Shown here: in pieces, positions 34,936-45,561 of the stretch
Layout of the letters: each line of letters opens with the position of its first letter
How positions within the stretch are numbered: the first letter of the stretch is position 1
Origin: Cyclaneusma minus
Lineage: Eukaryota > Ascomycota > Leotiomycetes > Marthamycetales > Marthamycetaceae
Length of the DNA: 64,000 nucleotides
Assembly (NCBI GenBank): GCA_037179335.1
Contig: JAKZHN010000027.1
Location: forward strand, 186,001 to 250,000
Direction of reading: 5' to 3'
Notes under the pieces: generated by a model
Databases searched by the model: none
What the model was told of the DNA's origin: nothing
The model's input: only the letters and a program-made list of their open reading frames with translations
Position numbers and translations under genes: made by a program

Positions 34936-35499
34936 ATGGGTCTGAAGAAGAGCTCAACCTTTCACAGGTGCCATTGGCACCGCGAGGGGAAGTGTTGCTA
35001 TACACCCTGCGTGCCCGATAAGAGCATCGGCCGGGGTGAGATACACTACTGTGAGACGCATATGGAACTATGCCCGGCTTGCGAGCGAGATTTCCCTTAT
35101 AAGCCGGAGGGGGAAGTCGAAGGGACAGAGTACAACGAAAAGCTTATAAACAATTGTGCGACATGTCAGGCGTTTGAGGAACGCATAATTGCTGAGGAGA
35201 AGGCGGTGGCGCAATATGAGGCTAAACAGGCTGCAAAAGTGGCCCACAAGAAATCGGGACGCGAGTTCGCACCGCCGGTCCCGAAGCAAAAGGTGGAGTG
35301 GCAGAAGGGAGGCAAGAAGAAGAAGAAGGAAGAGAAGAAAGGGGTCAAAGGTATTTCGAAGCTGATCTGCTCTACTTTGTTGCGAGTGGATCAGGCTAAT
35401 ATTGAGATCTTCAGTAGCGGCTTGACTTTCAACAGAACATCTCGAGCTCGCCTTGCACTCACTCTGATCGTACTTTCCGGTATTCTCCTAAGCAACTAG
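34936..35499 (+). CDS. Small Cys/His-rich protein, family member B
   Basis: A 187-residue paralogue of gene A with the same core: MGLKK start, HRC, C20/C21 and C25, YC-x2-H-M-x-LCPACERDFP, NCATCQAF, charged helix, and REFAPPVPKQKVEWQKGG tail. The start was placed at 34936 because it matches MG-x-K of the other members and lies three bases after an acceptor (ttacag). An upstream in-frame ATG at 34918 lies inside the presumed intron. The poly-Lys stretch is followed by about 50 extra residues ending in a hydrophobic segment (LALTLIVLSGILL) not present in A. This could be a real tail anchor or read-through of an intron starting near 35350. Identity to A is strongest around the three Cys pairs. 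Confidence 0.65.
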   Translation: MGLKKSSTFHRCHWHREGKCCYTPCVPDKSIGRGEIHYCETHMELCPACERDFPYKPEGEVEGTEYNEKLINNCATCQAFEERIIAEEKAVAQYEAKQAAKVAHKKSGREFAPPVPKQKVEWQKGGKKKKKEEKKGVKGISKLICSTLLRVDQANIEIFSSGLTFNRTSRARLALTLIVLSGILLSN

Positions 35500-36783
35500 T
35501 CTCCTCTCCTGTGGCAGACAGCAGTCCGTCCGTCAGATTCCAACTAGGCATACTCCCCAGACAGAGCCTTACGTGAGTACCAAATCTCCCCCACCCGATT
35601 GCCAGTACTCGGTTATGGTCTCTTGATTTCGAACTAGGCCATCATTGCTAATCGTTTCAGACATACTGGACAGTTACGGAGTGCTTCTCCCGTGGATACC
35701 ACGTTAACGCCAATCTTACTATTCTGACGAGGCGCGTACGAAAATGAACGAGTGTTTCTTGAACTTGCGCTTAGTTATGCCCGCATGAGCGTGGCACTCT
35801 CATTAAGCCGCATTCGATTCAGGCACATCTACCATCTATATGCGTACAAGCCCTCGCGGAGGCCACCGAGAAACATCTACTAAGATGGTCAAAGTACGCT
35901 CTCGATGACGCCAGCGAGATCACGTGAAAGCATATCGCTTAGTTTGATAATACACGGCGGGCAGCGCACCGGGCCTTACAGTTACGGTATGGGCGCATGG
36001 ACAAGGATTCTTGAAAAGCTACTTTGAGGGAACACATCCGATCTAGAAGTAAGGAACTGGGTTGATCGTATTTGCTACAGGCTTAGCCATGTGAGGGTAT
36101 TAAGCTCACGCAGTTAGGCTAGTAGCAGTATGACCCCCCATTCTTAGCTAGTATCCCCCCAATCAAGCTTTATGTCCCTGTTTCCCCAATAAGCTTTGGC
36201 CGTGATTTTGTCTCGATATTACTCAAACTAGACTTCAAGGTCACGCAGAGTATAAGTTCCTGAAATTCAATTGGCTCCGTCCCCAACATTGGATCATTGC
36301 TCTGATGAAGTGTTCCAATCCTCTTTCCGGTTTCTCACGTATTCATCTATTGTTACCAGCTTACGGCCCGTGAGCGGTTCGTAGCTTCACACCAAATCTT
36401 TCACTTCGCTCGCTAGGCGCTTGTGAGCTAGCCAGCCGCCTATGCCAGATTCTCCACGATACACACCTTTTCACATCCTCCACCACACACACTTTCTACA
36501 ACACCTCCAATCCTTTTCGAATCGGGCCAGCTTCAGACCACATCCACACCCGCAATCATACCAAAGCCTGAGTCGGCAACACAATCGTGCTGAACCGAAA
36601 GGTGAGACAGCTTTTGATTCTCTCTATGAATTCACACTCTATCCGTGAGCAGCTTCACATCGTGCGTTCCATATCACTCCAAAATGGCACCAAACGCCCT
36701 TTATGGCGCTCCCAGAATATCCCCTCGAACAATACGCTCCTTCAAGCTTTCGCAACTGCTAATTACAAGCAGACACCTCAGAA
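35500..36783. other. Intergenic
   Basis: About 1.3 kb between members B and C. No supported gene. The segment 36100-36200 has repeated ccccaat/aagctt words. The last base of an acceptor (cctcag, ending 36781) lies two bases before the ATG of member C, continuing the leader-intron pattern. Confidence 0.4.
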
Positions 36784-37169
36784 ATGGGTAAAGGCATACG
36801 CTCAGTCACCCATCATTGCCCCAATGATGGGCTGGGTGGCCACTGTATCTACGTGGATCACTGGTTCTCGGCAGACAGAAACATAGATTCTGCAAAACTC
36901 ACATGGCTCTATGCCCAGGGTGCTCCTATGGGTTCCCCATGATCCCCAGCGGCAAGAGGGACGTAAGCAATGAAGACCTCATTGCCCGTTGTGGCACCTG
37001 CACTAGCATCCGAGAGCAGCGAGAGGCTGAGGCCAGAGCCGACCGAGCAGATGAGGAGAAGAAGGAGAAGAAGATCCGGGACAAAAATTCCATGAAAGAT
37101 TTCGAACCTCCTCCGGAGAAGAAGAGACCACAATGGGTCCAAAAGCCAAACAGAAGAAGGATTAGGTGA
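36784..37169 (+). pseudogene. Cys/His-rich family member C, frameshifted
   Basis: The first frame from the ATG at 36784 reads MGKG, then THHCPNDG and a Cys, matching members A and B for about 33 residues. At about 36877-36882 the homology jumps to another frame (HRFCKTHMALCPGC, then ARCGTC, charged helix, KNSMKDFEPPPEKKRPQW), which runs to 37169. The original frame stops near 36942. One base has been lost (or two gained) relative to the family, and no intron of credible length explains it. Near the 3' end a second frame again resembles the family tail (GPKAKQKKD before a stop at about 37164), so a second shift is possible. The copy is probably non-functional unless the assembly has an error. 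Confidence 0.65.
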
Positions 37170-37504
37170 GTTGAGGATTGTATTATCGGATTTGCTACGC
37201 GCAGACAAATGCTGATAGTTTAATTTCTAGAGGTTCCGCTTCACAGAGCATGATCCTGGAGGCAGGGCAGATCGTTCTTACTGCCTAAGGGGCTCTTACA
37301 GAACCCGGAACACGCTTAATGGCATACGAATCTCCTGACATACAGCTCCGAAAGAGCACACGGCCCTTGAAGCACTGTAGTTTCTTTGCGGCTGGAGCGA
37401 CGGTTGTTGCCTACCTATGCTCGGCTTTCTTTTCTAGAGAGAGGTATGGCGGCTTCATTGATTCTAACTAAGGCTCATTTCTTGAACGAGCTTCCGTATG
37501 AACA
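37170..37504. other. Short intergenic between convergent members C and D
   Basis: 335 bases, nothing recognised. It contains the 3' ends of two convergently oriented family members. Confidence 0.35.
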
Positions 37505-37873
37505 CTAGCATGTATGCGATAACGCATTGAGCTCCCCATCCTGGCAAATTCCTTCTCTTATCCTCGTCGTCACAGTTTTGACAGACTTTGCCCATAGGAC
37601 GATCCTTTCCCCTACACAAGTAACTCGCGTTGCGAGCCGGTTGATCAAGGCCTTGAGTTCGGCAGCATCGGCATTGCGCCTCTTCTCGCTGCTTTTGCAG
37701 CGGGGACAATCTTCCCCTTTACTATGCACAAATTTTGTGCAGTTCTGACAGATGACCTGGCATATCTTGCACATCATGAGCGCGGGCTGGTCCTGGAGGG
37801 TGACCGTAATCGAATCACCCTCCGAACACAGGCCCATTGCCCGTCCCTTGCATCGGTGCGACTTGGAGCCCAT
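37505..37873 (-). CDS. Cys-rich family member D (diverged)
   Basis: A 122-residue diverged paralogue on the minus strand. It starts MGSKSHRC like the family. The core is MMCKICQVICQNCTKFV followed by EDCPRCKSSEKRRN, so the His of the CxxH pair in A is Cys here, giving three CxxC-type pairs. The ATG at 37873 is nine bases after an acceptor (ttcacag), as in members A to C. The longer open frame beginning at 37990 includes leader-intron sequence. After residue about 83 similarity ends. In another frame at about 37610-37560 the DNA encodes MGKVCQNCDDEDKRRN, echoing the CPRC...EKRRN block, so the 3' half may contain an internal duplication in a shifted frame or a missed intron. Confidence 0.55.
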   Translation of the reverse strand: MGSKSHRCKGRAMGLCSEGDSITVTLQDQPALMMCKICQVICQNCTKFVHSKGEDCPRCKSSEKRRNADAAELKALINRLATRVTCVGERIVLWAKSVKTVTTRIREGICQDGELNALSHTC

Positions 37874-38480
37874 GATGGGTTTCTGTGAAGTTGTCAGCGA
37901 CGTCTGGGAAGAGAGATCGAGAATCAAGAGTGCTTCGGCGCTTGCAAGCTTCGAGGAGGATTCTAGACTGACCAAAACGCCGGGGCGCAATTGGCAAGTG
38001 CTTGAGACAGAATGTTGTGGACAAGAGGGCGGGAGTAGGATGCTTACCTGCTATTGGGAAGACGTGAGGCACGTTTGGGAGCAAAGCAGTGTGTGAAGGT
38101 TGAACGTTTGAATTGCGATGTGCAGATTGTGGCAGAGCACGAGTAAGAACGTCTGTTAGAAGTATTTAAGGCGCAAAAATGAAGTTGGGCGGAGGAAAAG
38201 GGTTTCTGCGCGGCAAAGAGCAGGTAACATGACAAGCTCTTCGTCGTCGCCGTATTCATTCCTGTCACTGTCTCTTTCCTTCTCGCCATGACTATATTCG
38301 CCGTTTCTGCAAGCCCGTATCTTGTTTCTTTCCGCGATTAACATATCCTCGCGCTACCCGGTTCAAACTATGTAATTTGTATGATATTTTGCAATACCCG
38401 GACCCAAGACACCGCAATACTGAATTAAGGACTCATTCCATGGAACAAATGATATTTAGACCGAAGTTTCAGGAATAAAA
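37874..38480. other. Leader of member D and left flank of the copia element
   Basis: No further gene recognised. Base composition is normal up to the LTR start. Confidence 0.35.
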
Positions 38481-38485
38481 GATCC
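38481..38485. repeat. Target-site duplication GATCC (left)
   Basis: Five bases gatcc precede the left LTR. The same five follow the right LTR at 51371-51375. Confidence 0.85.
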
Positions 38486-38682
38486 TGTCTGACCAGCTGG
38501 AGCATAAGCCTCAGGTACCAAGGGTGGCCCGTGCACTCATGGCTGGCATTAGCGCCAAGCATGGAAATAGCTTTATAAAGAGCGATGGCGAGGAGCCCTC
38601 TTCCTTTCTTAGTTACAATTTACCAATATACCAGCACTCTACGTTCGAATGTAATTTACCCCCTATACCCTATAATCAAATA
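38486..38682 (+). repeat. 5' LTR of the copia element
   Basis: 197 bp starting TGTCTGACC and ending at the mutated equivalent of GAACA. It matches 51174-51370 along its full length, the differences being almost all C/T or G/A. The outer (left) part keeps its C and G bases. The inner half is mutated to T and A. Confidence 0.85.
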
Positions 38683-38999
38683 CTAATTAATATCTCTACT
38701 ACAGAGGCATAAATTGGCAATGGCGCACAAAAAAAACACCTTTTAAAATTAACCTTTGCACTGTCTAGGCCTTATATTTTAAATTCTAAAAATAAATATA
38801 TTAATTTAAAGCTTATTACTACTCCGCTTTGGCCTAGCAATTCTAAAGCTTATCAAAACAAAAAAATTCGCTTTTTTTAAGCCAGACCTTTATATATTTT
38901 TTATATAAATCAAAAATTTTGCTTTTCCGCAATTAAATTTTATTTATCCGCCAAATATTGCGCAATTTGCTTTAGCAATATTCCAATGCAATTTTAAAT

Positions 39000-41040
39000 T
39001 AAAAAAAAGCCTTTAATCAAAATACCCTTTTTAAATTTGATTTACTCAAATTTAAATTACCCAAATTTAAATTATTTAAATTTATAACCAGTTAAAAATC
39101 CTGCTTTCCGTTCAAGCAAAAGGCTTTTTATTTAAGCTTAAAATTTCCTTTTCAATCTAAATTAATATTATAATCTATAATTTTTCCTTCCTTTTTTATT
39201 ATAGCGCCAAATTAAGTTTTTTATTTATTTAAATTTTGAAAATTTTAGCTATATCTTATACAAATAAAAATAATATAAAAATAAAGCTTATCTCTTATAT
39301 ATATATTTCCAAGGAATATAAGCCTTTTTTTAAAAGCTATAATCCTGGAAAATTTAATATATTTAATAATTTAATATATACCAAGCTAATTATAATAGCC
39401 TATATTTTTAATTGGCTAGGCTATTATAAATTTAAAAAACAATGGAAAAAAGCATTATAGAAAAACTTTAAAAAAAACTTTTAAAAATAAATTAAAAGCC
39501 ATTAAAATATAATTTCTAATATAATTAAAAAAAAATGCATATTTTTTATATACTATAATATATATATTAATAAAAAATAAAAATAGTTATTTAAAAAGCA
39601 ATTTGCAAAAATTTGCGCAAAATTAAAATATTTTATTTGGCCTTAAAATAATTTTAATAAATTACGATTAAATTTAAAATACAAAAATATAGTTTTGGAA
39701 AAAATAGCAAAAAAATAGCAATATAAAAAACTCTTACCATTTTAGCTTTTTCTTTCAAAATAGCATTCAAATAAATATCCATTACCATTACCTTCTATTC
39801 TAGCTTAAGCCCAAAATCATAACCAGGCCTTTTTAAACGCACCCCCAATTAGCATTTAGCCAGCTGCAATTCCCCAGCTAAATTAAAAAAATAATAAAGC
39901 CTAGCAAAACCAATATATTTTTTAAAAATAATAAATTCTTTAAAAATATAATTAAAAAAAAATCCATTTTAAAAATAGCAAATTTCTTTAGCTTAAGCTA
40001 TAAATAACCAAAATCAAAATTAATACCATGGTTTTTCTTTTTAGCAATAGCAATTGCCTTATTAATATAATTAGCAATTTTCTTAATAGCCTTAAAAATA
40101 ATTAGTTAATAATTATTATTTTTTAAAAGCAGCTTTTTTATAGCAATATAAATAATTTTAATTATTTATAAATATTGCTTTATTTAAGAAATTTATAAAA
40201 ATTTTTAAGGCTTATTTTAATAAAAATAAATATACTAAAAAAATATATAATATTTTATTTATTAAATTATTTAAATTTAATATTATATACCATATAGCTA
40301 AAATCCCCAAAATTAAATATAGTATAATATTTTACTATATATTAAAAAACAATGCTGCAAAATATTATTTTTATATTTTCCTGTTTTAAAAAAACAGCTA
40401 TAAAATAATTTTTTTTTAGCAGCAATATAAAAATAAAAATATTAAAATAAAGTATTTTTATATATAAATAAATTTTAAATTTTAAAATATAATTTCAATT
40501 AATTTAAATATAAATAAAATTCAATATTTAAAAAAATTAATTACTATACTTTATTAAATTTAGCCAGGTCTTGGCTATTATTATTAAAATAATTTGGTAT
40601 TTAAAAATAGAATTCTAAAAGCATATAAAAATATATTTAAATATAAGCTAATATTTACCAATCCCAATTAAAATACAAAAAGCCTATATTTTAAATTCCG
40701 CAATTTAATTAAAAATAAAATAATTATAGCATTTATTATAGCCAATATCTTTAATATAATTTTAAAAACTCAGCATTAAAAAAATTAATATTATAATTAT
40801 AAATATAAGCATAATTATTTTAATTATTATATAATTAATTACTTTAATTTTAAAATAGCTAAACAATTCTATATTAATTGGAAAATATATAGCTATAAAT
40901 ATAATAATAAATAGCTATATAATAAATTTAAAAAATTTAAAAAAAAAATTAATAAAAAGCTTTATTATATTTGCTATAAATCAGGATATTTTTCTATTAA
41001 GCATTTTAAAAAAAAACAAGACAAATATTGGAAAAAATAA
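39000..41040 (+). pseudogene. Degenerate copia gag
   Basis: The clearest piece is the zinc-knuckle region near 40957-41040, where residues corresponding to C-x2-C-x-K-P/S-G-x-x-S-x-x-H survive as ICYKSGYFSIKH followed by a Lys/Gln-rich stretch. Upstream, 39236-39460 keeps a 74-codon open stretch. Many stops occur. The left boundary is approximate. Confidence 0.5.
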
Positions 41041-42116
41041 AAGGCTATAAAAAAAAATCCAATAAAAAAAAGGCATTATTTTTTTTTTATATAAAATGGA
41101 AAATGCAAAATATTGGGCATTAAAAAATAATAATTAATAATTAAAAAAAAACTTATTTTATAAAAACTATTTTTTTTAAGCTTTTAAATTATTTAATTTT
41201 AAAAATAAGGAAAATCCATATTTATTTATAATATTTAACGGTATTATTAATAATTCAGCTATAATAGCCATTTTTTCAAATTAGTAAATAGCCTATTTAT
41301 TTATTAAAATAAATTTATTTAATTTTTTTTTATTTTAAAAATCCAATTTTTATTATTTAATTTTTTAATATTTATAGCCGCTATAATAAAGGTATATAAA
41401 TCTAATAACAATGCTGCCAAAATATTAAATAATGGTATAAAATAATTTAAAGCCTTTTAAATAATTATTTTAAGCTTAAAGCTTTATTTTGCAAAAAATA
41501 TTTTAAATATATGCTTTGGAAATTAAATAGCCAGCCAAGCTCTAAATATTGCAAATATTTTTTTTTTTTTAAAATAGTATTTTTTATTATTATAAATAAT
41601 AATATATTATTTTTTATATTATTTTATAATATAAAATAGCTAAATATATATTATAATAATATAAAAAATACTATAATTTAAAAAAAGCTTAAAATGGCCA
41701 TTTCCATTAAATAAAAATATTTTTAATTTTTGCTTAAATTAATTTACGCAAATAAAAAAAAGCTATTCGCTATTTAATTAATATAAAATTTAAAAAAATT
41801 TATTATAAATAAAAATATATTATAATTAAAAAAATATATAATTTTTTTATAAATATCAATAAGGAATTTAATATTAAAGCATTTAAAAAAATAATCAAAT
41901 ATTATAAATAATACCAAATTTATAAAAAGCCATTTGGCCGCTTTAAATTTAATATAAGCAAAATATTTAAATTTAATGCTAAAATTTTAATAAATATTTT
42001 TTATTAAAATAAATACTTAATTATTTATATAATAAATACAATTATTAAATTTTAAATAGCCAAAATTATATTTACTAAATATATTAAAATAATTTAATAA
42101 ACTATTAAAATATATT

Positions 42117-42121
42117 AAATT
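42117..42121. repeat. Target-site duplication TAAAT (left, nested element)
   Basis: The five bases taaat directly before the nested left LTR are repeated at 48223-48227 after its right LTR. Confidence 0.75.
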
Positions 42122-42313
42122 ATCACAAGCTGGGTCCGGGGCTCTAGCCAAGGCTAGAATATAGACCATTATCAAAGATATCAATTGCTATAAGAAAAGA
42201 AAAGCTCTTTAGCTATTATAAAAACTAAATTTAATAATTATATAACACACGAACCACTAGGGCTTTCTCAGCTAGCTAGCCGTAAAAGCTCCAGCTGGTC
42301 CAGGGCCATTACA
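42122..42313 (-). repeat. 3' LTR of nested gypsy element
   Basis: 192 bp matching 48029-48222. Read on the minus strand it starts TGTAATGGCC and ends near CTTGTGATA (TG...CA after allowing for C-to-T). It stands out from its surroundings as a GC-richer island. Confidence 0.8.
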
Positions 42314-42332
42314 ATATTCCCCCCCCGCACAA
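42314..42332 (-). other. Polypurine tract of nested gypsy element
   Basis: On the minus strand a purine run (gcgggggggg followed by aatat) ends at the 3' LTR start at 42313. It is the expected primer site for plus-strand DNA synthesis and has escaped mutation. Confidence 0.7.
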
Positions 42333-42669
42333 GGCTTGCCCCAAGCCTTTAAGCAATTAATCCAATTCTAAATCGAATTTCAAAAATATATATAATATAA
42401 AAAATAATATAAAACCATAAAAATTTCTAAAAATCCGTTTTCTTGGTATAAAATCCCATTACCATTTAAAATTTTATTATATTATAAAATTTTATTATAT
42501 TATAAAATTTTACTATGCTATAAAATTTTATTATAAGTTATAGCGATTTCTACAAGCTATACTTTGATTTAAAAATTAGCCTTATTTGCGCATTGCTTTA
42601 AATATTTTCTAGCCGTTTATTTTTAGCGGATTTCTAGCTTTATTATCCAATTTAAAAGCTTTATTTCAA

Positions 42670-42850
42670 GCTTTTTATTTTATTAGCTTTTTAAAAAGCC
42701 CTAATTTATCTAAATAATAATTATAAAATTCCCTAAGCTTAGCGGAAATATATTTGAAATCCGATTATAAATACCATTTAGGATTTGAATTATAAATAGG
42801 ACCCCAGTTAATTTTATATTGCAAAATCCTATAATGCATGCGAAAATTTA
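42670..42850 (-). pseudogene. Chromodomain-like end of gypsy integrase
   Basis: The minus-strand translation keeps the spacing of the gypsy integrase C-terminal block: YKINWGPIY in place of Y-x-V-K-W-x-G-Y, then NPKWYL-stop-SDFKY and KLREFYNYYLDKLGP. The Gly and Trp losses and the stop are as expected from G-to-A change. Confidence 0.6.
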
Positions 42851-44699
42851 AAATATTATAAATTTTTTATTTTATAACTCTATTTATTATTACTAGCAAT
42901 TCCAAATTAGGCTTTTAATTAGATAATAAATTTATATTAGCTAGCCTTAATTTGTTTAAATAAATAATCAAATAAATATTTATAGCCAATAAAAGATTTA
43001 ATTTAAAGGCATTATTTTTCCTTTTAATAATTTAATAGGATTTTGCTATTTTATTGCTTAGCTTATAATTGGGCCTTATTGGCTTTTAATTTTTAATATT
43101 TAAATAAATATAATCACCTTTTTTAAAATTAATTTTCTATTAATATTTATTAGCTTGTGCCTTTTATAATTATTGCGCAAATTATATAGCATTTTTAATT
43201 ATTTTTTAATAATAATAAATTTGGCATTGCCTGGTTATTGCGTTTTTTTAATTAAATATTTAACCAAAGCTAGCAAATTTAAAAATATCCCAATTAAAAA
43301 AAATTTAAAATTTATAGCCTATTTTTATTTTAATCAAAAATATATTTATAAATTTATAGGAAAAAGCAATAACAATAGCATTAATAAATAAAAAATGCTT
43401 CGTCCAATTATTTTAAAATTAATTAACCAAAAATATAAAGCAGAAATTCAAAATAATATTGGCAATTTTAATTTATTTATTTATTTATAATTAATATATT
43501 AAAAAAAAAAATAGCAATGCTAGAAATCCTTATAAATTTCTATTAAAAAGCAAAAATAAATTAAATTTCTTAATTTAATATAATAATTTTTAAGGCTTTA
43601 TAAATTCAATAAATTATAAAATAAAAAATCTTAATAGCCTTTTAAGCATTAATTATTTAGCAATATAATATACAAAAAACCCGTTTATTTAATTTGCAAA
43701 TTATTATTATAATTATATTATAACCGTTTTTGCTTTTAAATATATAATAAAAATTTACCATTATATATTACCAAAGGCATTAAAAAATAAAAAATAAATT
43801 AAAAAACCCTAGGGCTTTATTTTTGAAAATTTTTACCCTAATACATATTTTGCAATTTCTAATATACCGGTCTATATTTTGCATTTAATTTGGCCACCAA
43901 TAGCGCTTTTTAAAAAATTAGCGTATTTTATTTTTACCAAAATAAATTATTTAAATAATATTATAAATTTTTAAAATTATTTTTATTTGCAAAATCCCTA
44001 TTATAAATATTATTAATTTTCCGTTTTTAAATATTAAACTATTGCAAATATTCCAAAAAGCAAATTTAATAAAATTAAAATTTTTAATTATAGCTTTTGT
44101 CTTTTTCCTATATTTTTAAAAATTCTTATTATCCGCTTTTTAATTAGCTAATAGCAATTTATTAATTAGCTTTATTTAGGCAATTAAAATAAATACCAGC
44201 AATACCATGCTTTTAAGCTAAAAATCTTTAATAATTTTAAGGCTAAAACGCTTTATTAGCAAAAAAATGCCTTACCAATACACCAGCTTTAAAACCTTAA
44301 TATTAATTATATCTTAATTTTTTTATATAAAAAAATCAGCCTTATTAATTATACCCGGCTTATATTTAATATAGAAATTATATTTTAAAAAAATCTTTCA
44401 CCATTTGGCTTATTTTGCATTTAAAGCCTTAATAATTATAAATTATTTTAAAAACTTATAATTACTAATAATTTAAATTTTTTATAGGGATTTCAGCAAA
44501 TAAATATACTAATAAATAAAAAACTAAATAATAGCCAATATTTCCTTATTATAAATACTATAATTTAGCTAATATTTATTTATAATTTTAAAAAAATAAA
44601 CCATTAAATACCAATTATTAGGATGCTTTTAAAAATAAATTCTAGCTATTATTTTATTTAAAATATCCGTTTTAAATTAATTTTTATAATTAAAATTAA

Positions 44700-45561
44700 A
44701 AATAACTAAAACGGATATTAAAAATAGCGCCGCTTTAAAGGCTAGAAAAACATTTTAGCAAGCGTTTGTCTATTTTCAAATATAGTTTTTTTTAATAAAT
44801 TAAATTAAAAGCTTAGCTAGCCTATTATAATTTTTAATAAAAATCCTATAAAAATTGCAAAATTCTAAAAAAAATTAAACTTCCTTAATTTTGCCTTTTT
44901 TTAGGCATTACCAATTTTTAATAGCTTAAATCTTATTTAAATCCATTTAAATACTATTAGAAAAAATAATATAACCCAAATATTTAATTTTTATAATATT
45001 AAATTTGCATTTTTTACTATTTATTTATAAACCAGCTTTAATTAAACAGTCTATAATAGCTATAATATTTTAATAATGCTATTTTAAATTTTTATTAATA
45101 TAAATAAAAATATTATTAATAAAAGCTATATAGATTTTATTTAAAAAATTAAATAAAACTTAATTAATATATTGCTAAAAAATAGCAAGCCTATTTATAA
45201 AACCAAAAAACAAAATATTATATTAAAATACCTTATAATAAATATAAAAAATTATAAATTATTTATTAACTTCCTTTAAATAAATGCGATAAAACGCTTA
45301 TTTAATATTAAACTTGGTAAAATATCTGGCCTTATTAAATTTAAATAATTTTTTTTTAAATAAAAACAATGGATATTAATTCTTGCAAATAATTTTATTA
45401 AATTTGCAATAATTTATATAAAAACGCAATTCTTTTTCAGGCTTTTTAATAAATAAAACGAATATTGCAAAAAAAAAAATTAATTTAATAAAACCCTTAG
45501 CCAATTTTTTTTTTAAATAATCCTTTATGATGCAAAGCTGCTTTATTGGTATAAAATACAA
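44700..45561 (-). pseudogene. Degenerate gypsy reverse transcriptase / RNase H
   Basis: Read on the minus strand from 45561: KQLCIIKDYLKKKLAKGFIK, then VLFIKKPEKELRFYINY, the YFTKFNIK segment, and further the KYLGYII and FLEFCNFYRIFIKNYNRLAKLL blocks. These are in the order and spacing of Ty3/gypsy polymerase. Multiple stops interrupt it. Confidence 0.7.
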
